A stretch of 40,679 bases of DNA from Deltaproteobacteria bacterium (lineage in GTDB: Bacteria; Myxococcota_A; UBA9042; DTJE01): NCBI GenBank assembly GCA_016875475.1, contig VGRB01000003.1, positions 1-40,679 of the forward strand, in the 5' to 3' direction. Position numbers and translations under genes: made by a program. A model generated the notes under the pieces. The model was given only the letters and a program-made list of their open reading frames with translations. It did no database searches and was not told the origin of the DNA. Below are positions 10,056 through 17,559 of the stretch, piece after piece; position 1 is the first letter of the stretch, and each line of letters opens with the position of its first letter.

Positions 10056-11068
10056 AGGTGCCTCCCCCCCGCCTCCACGAACGGCCTCAGCGCGGCCATC
10101 AGCGCCGCGAACTGCTCCGGAAACAGCGACTGCTTGCCGTCCGACAGCGCGACTTCGGGGTTCTCGTGGACCTCGACGATCAGCCCGTCCGCGCCGCACG
10201 CGGCCGCCGCGAGCGCCATCGGCGTCACGAGGTCGCGGATCCCGGTCCCGTGCGAAGGGTCGACCAGGATCGGCAGGTGGCTCCGCTGCTTGACGAACGG
10301 GACCGCGGACAGGTCGAGCGTGTTCCTCGTCGCGGTCTCGAAGGTCCGGATCCCGCGCTCGCAGAGCACCACGTTCGGGTTGCCCTCGGCGACCACGTAC
10401 TCCGCGGCCATCAGGAGGTCCGTGACGGTCGCGGCGGGCCCGCGCTTCAGCAGGACCGGCCGCGGGCACTGGCCGACCGCCTGGAGCAGCCGGAAGTTCT
10501 GCATGTTGCGCGCGCCGACCTGGATCATGTCCGCGTGCTCGACCACCGCGTCGAGGTCGGACACGTCCACCACCTCGGTCACCACCGGGAGCCCGCGCCG
10601 GCGGCCGACCTCGGACAAGAGGGCGAGCCCGTCGCGGCCGAGCCCCTGGAAGCTGTAGGGGCTGGTCCGGGGCTTGAACGCGCCCCCGCGCAGCACCGAG
10701 GCGCCGGCCTCCTTCACGCGCTCCGCGGTCGCGTCGAGCTGCTCGCGGCTCTCGACCGCGCACGGCCCCGCGACCACCACGAACCGGTCCGACCCGATCC
10801 GCGCTCCGGGCCCGAGCGGCACCACGGTGTCGTGCGGGTGCAGCTCGCGGCTGACGAGCTTGTACGGCGACAGGATCGGCGTGACCGTCTCGACGTGCGG
10901 GTTGCCCTCCAGGTGGAGTCCCGCGAGCACCCGCTCGTCGCCGATCGCGCCGAGCACCGTCCGCTCGGTGCCGGGCAGGTAGAGCGGCTTCAGTCCCGTG
11001 GCCGCGATCTGGTCGAGGATCCGGTCGCAGTCCTCCTTCGACGTGCCGGGCTTCAAGACGATGATCAT
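10052..11068 (-). CDS. aroF: 3-deoxy-7-phosphoheptulonate (DAHP) synthase, type I-beta
   Basis: 338 residues. It condenses PEP and erythrose 4-phosphate, the first step of the shikimate pathway. Residues 1 to about 75 form the ferredoxin-like N-terminal domain seen in the Thermotoga-type enzyme, where it mediates feedback by Tyr or Phe (family knowledge). The barrel carries AGPCAVES, LRGGAFKPRTSPYSFQG, QVGARNMQNF, LLKRGPAATVTDLLMAAEY, ILVDPSHGTG and EVHENPEVALSDGKQS. The ATG at 11068 has a strong GGAGGAG site and overlaps aroC by 4 bp. Confidence 0.96.
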   Translation of the reverse strand: MIIVLKPGTSKEDCDRILDQIAATGLKPLYLPGTERTVLGAIGDERVLAGLHLEGNPHVETVTPILSPYKLVSRELHPHDTVVPLGPGARIGSDRFVVVAGPCAVESREQLDATAERVKEAGASVLRGGAFKPRTSPYSFQGLGRDGLALLSEVGRRRGLPVVTEVVDVSDLDAVVEHADMIQVGARNMQNFRLLQAVGQCPRPVLLKRGPAATVTDLLMAAEYVVAEGNPNVVLCERGIRTFETATRNTLDLSAVPFVKQRSHLPILVDPSHGTGIRDLVTPMALAAAACGADGLIVEVHENPEVALSDGKQSLFPEQFAALMAALRPFVEAGGRHL

Positions 11069-12342
11069 CGCTTCTCCTCCAGTGCGCCGAACACCGCGTC
11101 CGCGACGGTCGCGTCCACCCCGAGCCGCTCCGCCGCCTCGCGCCTCGCCGCGGCGATCCGCTCGGCCGCCTCGCCGGACGGCCGTGCGCCCGCGGCCCTC
11201 GCGACCTCGGCCCGCGCCGCGACCGCGCGGAGCAGCTCCGCGTCGCGATACGCGATCTCGGCCTCCCAAGCGCCGGGATCCGCGGCCGCCCCCGCGATCG
11301 CGGACTGGCGCAGCGCCGCGTCGCACAGCACGATCGCGACCATCGCCTCGGCCACGGGCACGAGCCTGGGCGCGATGCACGGGTCGTGTCGGCCCGGCAC
11401 CGAGATCGTCACCCCCTCGCCCGCCGCGTTCACGGTGCGCTGGGGCAGCGCGATCGACGAGGTCGGCTTGACCGCGACCCGCGCGACGATCGGCTGGCCG
11501 GTCGAGATCCCGCCGAGCAGGCCGCCCATCCGGTTCGTCTCGAACCCCCCCGCCACAAGCGCGTCGTTCGACGCCGAACCCCGCATGCCCGCGAGGGCGA
11601 ACCCGGCCCCGAACTCGACCGCCTTGACCGCGCCGATCGACAGGAGCGCCGCCCCGAGCAGCGCGTCGAGCTTGCCGAAGACCGGGTCGCCCCAACCCGC
11701 GGGCACGCCCTCCGCCACGACCTCCACCACCCCGCCGAGCGAGTCGCCCGCCGCCTTGGCGTCGAGCACCGCGGCCTCCATGCGCGCCGCCGCCTCCGGG
11801 TCCGCGCACCGGACCGCGTTCCGCTCGATCTCCGCCGGGTCGAACCGCGCCGCCTCCACGTCCCCTATCCGGACAACGTGTCCGGTCACGCGCGCGCCCC
11901 GCGCCGCGAGCACCTGCTTCGCGATCGCGCCCGCCGCGACCCGGGCCACGGTCTCGCGTCCCGACGTCCTGCCCCCCCCGCGCCAGTCCCTCACGCCGAA
12001 CTTGGCCCCCCACGTCCAGTCCGCGTGGCCCGGCCGGAACACGTCCTTCAGCGCCTCGTAGTCCGCGCTCCGCTGGTCGCGGTTCCGGACCAGCAGCGCG
12101 ATCGGCGCGCCCGTGGTGCGGCCCTCGAAGATGCCCGAGAGCACCTCGACCTCGTCGGCCTCGCGACGCCCGGTCGACACGGCGCTCTGCCCGGGCCGCC
12201 TCCGCGCGACCTCGGCCCGGAGCGCGTCCAGGTCCACCGGCACGCCCGGCATGACCCCGTCCACCACCACGCCGAGCGCCGGGCCGTGGCTCTCGCCGAA
12301 CGTGGTCACGCGGAAGCAGTCGCCGAAGGAGTTCGCGGACAT
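11065..12342 (-). CDS. aroC: Chorismate synthase with C-terminal chorismate-mutase-like tail
   Basis: 425 residues; the family usually ends near 350-365. Residues 1 to about 350 are a complete chorismate synthase (SFGDCFRVTTFGESHGPALG, GRREADEVEVLSGIFEGRTTGAPI, RPGHADWTWGAKFGVRDWRGGG, GRHDPCIAPRLVPVAEAM), which needs reduced FMN. The extra 74 residues are helical and resemble an AroQ chorismate mutase (EIAYRDAELLRAVAARAEVA, then RIAAARREAAERLG and a C-terminal helix). The turn that normally holds the active-site Lys is shortened and has no Lys, so activity is doubtful. The ATG at 12342 has a G7-A-G ribosome site. A 94-bp gap separates it from aroA. Confidence 0.93.
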   Translation of the reverse strand: MSANSFGDCFRVTTFGESHGPALGVVVDGVMPGVPVDLDALRAEVARRRPGQSAVSTGRREADEVEVLSGIFEGRTTGAPIALLVRNRDQRSADYEALKDVFRPGHADWTWGAKFGVRDWRGGGRTSGRETVARVAAGAIAKQVLAARGARVTGHVVRIGDVEAARFDPAEIERNAVRCADPEAAARMEAAVLDAKAAGDSLGGVVEVVAEGVPAGWGDPVFGKLDALLGAALLSIGAVKAVEFGAGFALAGMRGSASNDALVAGGFETNRMGGLLGGISTGQPIVARVAVKPTSSIALPQRTVNAAGEGVTISVPGRHDPCIAPRLVPVAEAMVAIVLCDAALRQSAIAGAAADPGAWEAEIAYRDAELLRAVAARAEVARAAGARPSGEAAERIAAARREAAERLGVDATVADAVFGALEEKR

Positions 12343-12384
12343 GGGTCTCCCCCCCGCCGCGCGTCCGTCCGATTCACCCCCGGC

Positions 12385-12413
12385 GGGCCGCGGCGGCGTC
12401 AACGCCGCGGCCC
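12385..12413 (-). promoter_or_regulatory. Hairpin in the aroA-aroC gap
   Basis: Perfect 11-bp stem GGGCCGCGGCG / CGCCGCGGCCC with a 7-nt loop, in the 94 bp between the aroA stop and the aroC start. No T run follows on the minus strand, so it is not a typical intrinsic terminator. It may set mRNA processing or partial termination between the two halves of the block. It is one of only two real gaps in the twelve genes. Confidence 0.5.
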
Positions 12414-12436
12414 GAGGACGCGCGGCGGGCAAATCC

Positions 12437-13654
12437 TCAACCCGGCCCGTCGGCCGCGGCCCGGATCGCGTCGATCGCGTCCCAGAAGGCCGGGAACGAC
12501 TTCGCGACGCACCCGGGATCCTGCACGCTGACGCCAGGGATCGCGAGCGACACGGCCGCGAACGCCATGGCCATGCGGTGGTCGCCGGCCGGGTCCAGCG
12601 CGACATTGCGCGGGATCCGGTCGGCCAGCGGCAGGACCTCCATCCCGTCCGTGTGCTCGACGATCCTCGCTCCGAGCGCCCGGAACCCGCGCACCAGCAC
12701 GGCGATCCGGTCGGACTCCTTGATCCTCGTGTGCGCCGCGCCGTCGATCCGCGTCGCGTGGGACGCGAGCAGGGCGCTCGCCGCGAGCGGCGGCAGCAGG
12801 TCCGGGCAGTCCGCGAGGTCGAACGCGTGCGGCCGCGGCAGGTCCAGCTCGGCGAGCATGCCCGCGAACCGCGAGTCCCCCTGGAGCGACTCGCCCGGCG
12901 GCGGCAGGCCCGGCAGCGCGACCTCCACGCCGGCGGCGCGGCCCGCCGCGAACAGCAGCGCGGCCCCGGACCAGTCGGGCTCGACCACGACCGCGTCGCC
13001 GGCCCACGCGTACCGTCCGGGGCGCACGACGAAGGTGCGGCCGTCGGGCCGATCCGCCGCGGCCCCCGCCGACGCCATCATCCTGGCCGTCATGTCGAGA
13101 TAGGGCTCGGACACGACCCGGCCGACGAGCCTGATGCGCAGCCCGGCGGGCAGCCGCGGCGCGACCATCAGGAGGCCGCTCGCGAACTGGCTCGAGAGCG
13201 ACGAGTCGATGTCGACCTCGCCCCGGATCGCCCCCCCACCGGTCAGCGCGACCGGCGGGAACCCCGCGCGGCGGAGCCACCGCACGCCGACGCCGAGCGA
13301 CTCGAGCGCCTCGCCGAGCGGGTTGAGCGGCCGCTCCCGCATCCGCGCGTCGCCGTCCAGCGTGATCGTGCCCCGGGCGACCAGCGAGAGCGCCGCGCCG
13401 AAGCGCACCGCCGTGCCCGCGTTCCCGCACCAGACCGGCGCGCCGCCGGCCGCGAGCGGGCCCGGGGTGACGAGGACCTGGTCCGCGTCCCATTCGACGC
13501 GCGTGCCGATCGCGCGCAGCAGGTCGGTCAGCCGGGCCGAGTCGTCGCACGCGAGCGCGCCCCTCACCCGCGCCGGCCGCTCGCCGAGCGCGGCCAGCAT
13601 CAGGGCCCGCTGCGTGATGCTCTTGGAGCCCGGCGCCTTCAGGGTCACGGTCAT
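12437..13654 (-). CDS. aroA: 3-phosphoshikimate 1-carboxyvinyltransferase (EPSP synthase)
   Basis: 405 residues, slightly shorter than the common 427. It joins PEP to shikimate 3-phosphate. Visible are the N-terminal PGSKSITQRALMLAAL with the conserved Lys, the GNAGTAVRF loop, MRERPLNPLGEAL, VDIDSSLSSQFASGLL, AAHTRIKESDRIAVLV, and DHRMAMAFA near the end. The N-terminus has only six residues before PGSK, shorter than average. The ATG at 13654 overlaps the aroDE stop by 4 bp. Confidence 0.96.
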   Translation of the reverse strand: MTVTLKAPGSKSITQRALMLAALGERPARVRGALACDDSARLTDLLRAIGTRVEWDADQVLVTPGPLAAGGAPVWCGNAGTAVRFGAALSLVARGTITLDGDARMRERPLNPLGEALESLGVGVRWLRRAGFPPVALTGGGAIRGEVDIDSSLSSQFASGLLMVAPRLPAGLRIRLVGRVVSEPYLDMTARMMASAGAAADRPDGRTFVVRPGRYAWAGDAVVVEPDWSGAALLFAAGRAAGVEVALPGLPPPGESLQGDSRFAGMLAELDLPRPHAFDLADCPDLLPPLAASALLASHATRIDGAAHTRIKESDRIAVLVRGFRALGARIVEHTDGMEVLPLADRIPRNVALDPAGDHRMAMAFAAVSLAIPGVSVQDPGCVAKSFPAFWDAIDAIRAAADGPG

Positions 13655-15018
13655 GCCAACAACTCCGACAGCTCCGCGGGCGAGACGGGCTCGCCGAGCA
13701 GGAACGTCATCTGGGCGGCGCCCTGGTGCACCCACATCGCGTGGGGACCGAGCACGACCGCGCCCGCGGCCCGGGCCCGCGAAAGCAGCTCCGACGGGCC
13801 GTCGGCCATCGCCAGGTCGAACACCACGGCAGCCCCGGGAGGCGCGTCGAACGGCCACGAGGCGTCCGGCGTCGCGTTCACGATCACGTCCGCGGCCGCG
13901 CGGTCGCGGCGGTCCCAGGGCACCGATTCGAGACCCGCGACCGGTTTCCGCGCCGCCACGACCACGTCCAGGCCGAGGTCCCGGCAGGCCGCGATCGCGG
14001 CCGACGCGGCGCCCCCCGCGCCGAAGACCAGCGCCCGGCCGCGCCGCGTGCCGAGAACCGCGGCGAGCGGCTCCCTCACGCCCGCCACGTCCGTGTTCGT
14101 CGCGAGGAAGCGCGTCCCGTCGACCTTGAGCGTGTTCGCGGCGCCGACCCGCGCGGCCTCCGCGTCCGGCTCGCCGTGCGCGAGCGCGGCCTCCTTGTGC
14201 GGCATGGTCACGGCGATCCCCGCGGCCCCGAGCGCGGCCAGCAGGTCGAACGTCTCGCGCGGCCTCGGGGAAGCCTCGATGCCGCGCTTCCGGAACAGGC
14301 GGCCATAGACCCGGGGACCGGGCGAGCGCGCGACGACCGGACCGCCGACCAGCGCGTGGAAGGGCCGGTCGGCCGAGCCGGGAAGGCCCGCGTCGATCGC
14401 GTCGTCGAGCGACGGCTGCCCCGGAGCGGACGCGGTCGCGGAAGACGCGGCCACGTAGGTCCACGGCGAGCCGAAGGCGCGGTAGCGGACCCGCGAGAGC
14501 GCGCCCGCCGCGCCCATGCCGATCAGGACGCGGCGTCCGGGCGACCGCGACGCGAGCAGGCGCGCGAGGTCCGCGGGGTCATCCACCCGGACCGCGACCT
14601 TGACCACGTCGGCCCCCGCCGCCTCGAGCGCGGTCGCGCGGGCCGCGATGTCCGGCGGGAAGCCGTTGAAATCGTGGAACGACCTGACGATCCGCGTGGC
14701 GGTCGCGCCCCCGCGCGGGATGGCGGCATCGACGTCGGCCTCCACGTCCGCCGCGAACGGCCCGAGCGCGATCGCGGCCCGGAGGAGGTCCAGGCGCGCG
14801 GCCTCGTCGCCGGTCCACAGCCCCCCCTGGCGGACCGGCCGCGCGGCGAGGATCAGCGAGCCGATCCATGGCGAGAGCGAGGGCAGCACCTCGGCGGGGG
14901 GGTCTTCGAGCGCGTCGAGCCGGACCTCCTGGATGCAGCCCGGGAGGCGCGAGGCCACGGCCGCGACCCGGGACAGCAGGGGCCCGGCCGCGCGCTCGAG
15001 TCCGGTCACGCAGAGCAT
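13651..15018 (-). CDS. aroDE: Bifunctional 3-dehydroquinate dehydratase (type I) / shikimate dehydrogenase
   Basis: 455 residues. Residues 1 to about 215 are a type I dehydroquinase: catalytic His in RIVRSFHDFNGFP, Schiff-base Lys in DVVKVAVRVDD. The rest is shikimate dehydrogenase: HALVGGPVVARSPGP at the substrate loop, TMPHKEAAL with the catalytic Lys, AANTLKVDG, LATNTDVAGVREPL, the NADP motif VFGAGGAASAAIAA and NATPDASWPFD. This domain order is best known from plants and chlamydiae, and occurs in other bacteria. The stretch between GRLFRKRGI and the PHK motif is several residues shorter than usual. The start overlaps the end of aroB by 13 bp. Confidence 0.94.
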   Translation of the reverse strand: MLCVTGLERAAGPLLSRVAAVASRLPGCIQEVRLDALEDPPAEVLPSLSPWIGSLILAARPVRQGGLWTGDEAARLDLLRAAIALGPFAADVEADVDAAIPRGGATATRIVRSFHDFNGFPPDIAARATALEAAGADVVKVAVRVDDPADLARLLASRSPGRRVLIGMGAAGALSRVRYRAFGSPWTYVAASSATASAPGQPSLDDAIDAGLPGSADRPFHALVGGPVVARSPGPRVYGRLFRKRGIEASPRPRETFDLLAALGAAGIAVTMPHKEAALAHGEPDAEAARVGAANTLKVDGTRFLATNTDVAGVREPLAAVLGTRRGRALVFGAGGAASAAIAACRDLGLDVVVAARKPVAGLESVPWDRRDRAAADVIVNATPDASWPFDAPPGAAVVFDLAMADGPSELLSRARAAGAVVLGPHAMWVHQGAAQMTFLLGEPVSPAELSELLA

Positions 15019-16073
15019 GCGCGCTCCCAGGCGTCGGCGAGCACGGCCGCGGGCACGGGCACGGTGTAAAGGCCGTCCCCCGGCTCCATCTCGCCGATGC
15101 GGCGGGGAAGGGCGCACCGGACCTCGCCCTCCCGGCCCTTCTTGTCCGCGGCGAGCCACGGCTCCGCGAGGGCGAACGGCACGGGGGGGGAAGCGGGGAG
15201 CCCGATCGTCCGGAGCACGGCGCGCAGGCGGTCCACGGAGGCCTCCGGGAACGAACCGAGACGCGACGCGACGATCGCCTCGACGACCATCCCGGCGGCG
15301 ACCGCCGCGCCGTGCGGGACCGAGTGTCGCGTGGCGGCCTCGATCGCGTGGCCCGCGGTGTGGCCGAAGTTCAGGACCGCGCGCAGGCCCCGCTCGGTCT
15401 CGTCCGCCTCGACCACGCGCGCCTTGACCGCGGCGAGCCGGACCAGGAGCTTCGGGGACAGGGACCGCGGCGACGCGGCGATCCCCTCGACCTCGGCGAA
15501 CAGGTCCTCGCCCGCGATCACCGCGTGCTTGACCGCCTCGGCGAGCCCGTTTCGCCATTCCGCGTCGGGCAGCGACGAGAGCGCGGCGTGGTCCAGGAAG
15601 ACCGCGGCCGGCTGCCGGAACGCGCCGACGAGGTTCTTGCCGCGCGGCGTGTTGACGCCGGTCTTCCCGCCGATGGCCGCATCGACCTGGGCGAGCAGGG
15701 TGGTGGCCACGTTGACGTGGGCGACGCCGCGCAGGTACGTCGCCGCGACGAAGCCCGCGACGTCGAGCGCGATCCCGCCGCCGACCGCGACGACGCAGGC
15801 GTCCCGGTCCACGCCGGCGGCGAGCATCGCGTCCTCGAGGTTCGCCTTGGTCTCGCGCGTCTTGTTCGTCTCGCCCGCGGGGAAGTCGAGGACGAGGGTG
15901 CTGCGGACGAACGGCTCGATCGCGCCGGCGATCGCGCCGCCGAACCGGCCCGCCGTGTTCCTGTCGCCGATCACCACCCCCTGGCGCCACGCTGGGTCCC
16001 AGGCCCCGACGATCGCGGCCGGAGCGTACCCGCCCGAGTAGACCGGGCAGGAGCGGCCGCCGGGCAGGCGCAT
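15006..16073 (-). CDS. aroB: 3-dehydroquinate synthase
   Basis: 355 residues from the ATG at 16073. A GTG at 16091 is an in-frame alternative with a weak AGG upstream; neither has a strong ribosome site. It cyclises DAHP to 3-dehydroquinate using NAD and a divalent metal. NAD-binding and substrate motifs are VVAVGGGIALDVAGFVAATY, TTLLAQVDAAIGGKTGVN and GKNLVGAFRQP. The metal ligands lie in NGLAEAVKHAVI and NFGHTAGHAIEA with SVPHGAAVAAGM. It follows argH after an 83-bp gap. Confidence 0.96.
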   Translation of the reverse strand: MRLPGGRSCPVYSGGYAPAAIVGAWDPAWRQGVVIGDRNTAGRFGGAIAGAIEPFVRSTLVLDFPAGETNKTRETKANLEDAMLAAGVDRDACVVAVGGGIALDVAGFVAATYLRGVAHVNVATTLLAQVDAAIGGKTGVNTPRGKNLVGAFRQPAAVFLDHAALSSLPDAEWRNGLAEAVKHAVIAGEDLFAEVEGIAASPRSLSPKLLVRLAAVKARVVEADETERGLRAVLNFGHTAGHAIEAATRHSVPHGAAVAAGMVVEAIVASRLGSFPEASVDRLRAVLRTIGLPASPPVPFALAEPWLAADKKGREGEVRCALPRRIGEMEPGDGLYTVPVPAAVLADAWERACSA

Positions 16074-16156
16074 GACGAACGCGGGATCCACGATCGGGCA
16101 ACCTCGCGATCCGGAGGCAGAAGGATACCCGAAAACGTGGGGAGGCGGGGCCGGAG

Positions 16157-17341
16157 CTACAGCGAGTCCTTCACCACGCGGTAGGCCTCGCGGAACGGGA
16201 TCCCGCGGTCGCGGACCAGGGCGTAGGCGCGCTCGGTCGCGAGCAGGGAGCCGTCCATCGCGGCGGCGAGGCGCTCGGCGACGAACTCGACGCCGGGCAG
16301 CGCGTGGGCCATCACGGCCGCGGTGTCGCGCACGGAGTCCATGCCGCGGAACAGGGGCTTCTTGATCCCCTGGAGGTCGCGGTGGTAGCCGGAGGTCAGC
16401 TTCGAGACGACCCCGAGCACCTCGTGGAGGGCCGCGACCGCCTCGGCCGTGCGGCCGCGCGCCAGCTCGAACACGTCCGGGTTGCGCTTCTGGGGCATGA
16501 TGGACGAGCCCGTGGTGAACCGATCCGGCAGCCGCACGAATCCGAACTCGGCGGTCGCGAACAGGCAGAGGTCCGCGGAGAGGCGGCCGAGGTCGATCGC
16601 GAGCAGGGCCGCCTCGAACAGCGCGGACGCCTCGGCCTTGCCGCGCGAGAGCTGGACCGCGGTGACCGGCTCGTGCGGGGCCGCGAACCCGAGCGCCGAC
16701 GTGGTCGCGGCCCGATCGAGGGGCAGCAGCGGCACGCCGTAGCCCGCCGCGGACCCGAGCGGGTTCAGGTCGGCCCGCCGGCGCGCGAGCCGCATCCCCT
16801 GCGCGTCGTCCCGCACCTCGGCCGCGAACGCGCCGGCCCACAGTCCGACGGTGGACGGCATGGCGCGCTGCGCGTCGGTGTAGCCGGGCATCGCGAGCGC
16901 GCCCTGTCGCGCCGCGAGGCCGTCGAGCGCCGCGGCGACCTCCTCGGCCTGGTCCGCCAGTTCCGCCGCGGCCGCCTTCAGCCACAGCCGGACCGCCGCG
17001 AGCACCTGGTCGTTCCGCGACCGGCCGAGGTGGACCCGGCCGCCCGCCTCGCCGATCCTCGCGACCAGCCGGTTCTCGATCGCGGTGTGGCAGTCCTCCT
17101 CCTCGGGCGAGACGCGCCACTCCCCCCGTGCGTGCGCCTCGCCGACCTCGCGGAGCGCGTCGCGGATCGCCGCGTGGTCCGTGTCCGAGAGGAAGCCCGC
17201 GGCGTGCAGCATCGCCGCGTGCGCCGCGGACGCCTCCACGTCGAAGGCCACGAGGCGCTCGTCGAGCGCGTGGTCCTCTCCCGCGGTGTACCGGAGCACC
17301 AGGTCGTCGAGCGGCTCGCCCTTGTCCCACAAGCGCTTCAT
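16157..17341 (-). CDS. argH: Argininosuccinate lyase, short C-terminus
   Basis: 394 residues. It splits argininosuccinate into arginine and fumarate. Conserved blocks: HLGRSRNDQVLAAVRLWL, MPGYTDAQRAMPSTVGLW, NPLGSAAGYGVPL, and the signature GSSIMPQKRNPD with the catalytic Ser. The type resembles the roughly 445-residue forms of Bacteroidetes, but the chain ends at FREAYRVVKDSL, where relatives known to me continue for another 45 or so residues. A stop right there suggests a truncated or compact form. The ATG at 17341 has no Shine-Dalgarno site and lies 8 bp after a possible -10 element, which fits a leaderless mRNA. It is the first gene of the aro/trp block although it belongs to arginine synthesis. 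Confidence 0.92.
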   Translation of the reverse strand: MKRLWDKGEPLDDLVLRYTAGEDHALDERLVAFDVEASAAHAAMLHAAGFLSDTDHAAIRDALREVGEAHARGEWRVSPEEEDCHTAIENRLVARIGEAGGRVHLGRSRNDQVLAAVRLWLKAAAAELADQAEEVAAALDGLAARQGALAMPGYTDAQRAMPSTVGLWAGAFAAEVRDDAQGMRLARRRADLNPLGSAAGYGVPLLPLDRAATTSALGFAAPHEPVTAVQLSRGKAEASALFEAALLAIDLGRLSADLCLFATAEFGFVRLPDRFTTGSSIMPQKRNPDVFELARGRTAEAVAALHEVLGVVSKLTSGYHRDLQGIKKPLFRGMDSVRDTAAVMAHALPGVEFVAERLAAAMDGSLLATERAYALVRDRGIPFREAYRVVKDSL

Positions 17342-17348
17342 GACGGTG

Positions 17349-17377
17349 GTTGTAGACGACGCGGCGCCGGGGCGCAA
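17349..17377 (-). promoter_or_regulatory. Candidate sigma-70 promoter for the argH-aro-trp block
   Basis: On the minus strand TTGCGC (17372-17377) and TACAAC (17349-17354) are separated by exactly 17 bp. The -10 ends 8 bp before the argH ATG, so transcription would begin at or next to the start codon (leaderless). Match to consensus is moderate (3/6 and 4/6). Confidence 0.45.
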
Positions 17378-17387
17378 GTCGAGCGAT

Positions 17388-17403
17388 CCGCGCCGAGGCG
17401 CGG
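17388..17403. repeat. Short perfect hairpin CCGCGCC-GA-GGCGCGG
   Basis: 7-bp stem with a 2-nt spacer, immediately before the 48-bp dispersed repeat and part of the same palindrome-rich intergenic region. Confidence 0.5.
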
Positions 17404-17404
17404 A

Positions 17405-17452
17405 GCGCTCGGCGGCCGCAAGGCGGCCGCGCAAGGGGGGTGGCCCGCGCCC
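17405..17452 (+). repeat. 48-bp dispersed repeat, copy 1
   Basis: These 48 bp are identical to the reverse complement of 40632-40679, the last bases of the window. The repeat contains the hairpin GCGGCCGC-AAG-GCGGCCGC (17412-17430), a G6 run and TGGCCCGCGCCC. Seventeen bases of its core recur inside the membrane protein gene at 30672-30688. It lies in the intergenic space between argH and the divergent nucleotidyltransferase gene. Confidence 0.85.
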
Positions 17453-17485
17453 GGGCTCGGGTTCGGGCTCGGGTACGGGCTCGGG
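17453..17485 (+). repeat. Hexanucleotide GGGYWC array with G-quadruplex potential
   Basis: Six GGG runs (17453, 17459, 17465, 17471, 17477, 17483) are each separated by 3-nt loops (CTC, TTC, CTC, TAC, CTC). This is an ideal sequence for a plus-strand G-quadruplex. It follows the 48-bp repeat directly and lies in the shared upstream region of argH and the nucleotidyltransferase gene. The same hexamers recur at 23107-23163, 28482-28508 (complement) and 31834-31858. Confidence 0.75.
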
Positions 17486-17559
17486 CTTGGACGGGCACGG
17501 GAGGCTCGCGGTCCCGGCGACCGTGCTACACTGATGCGAATCCGATCGAGGCGCGCGCG

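Noticed and set aside
17388-17485. CRISPR array
   Set aside because: The repeats are 6-bp units and hairpins without spacers of constant length, and no cas genes are nearby.
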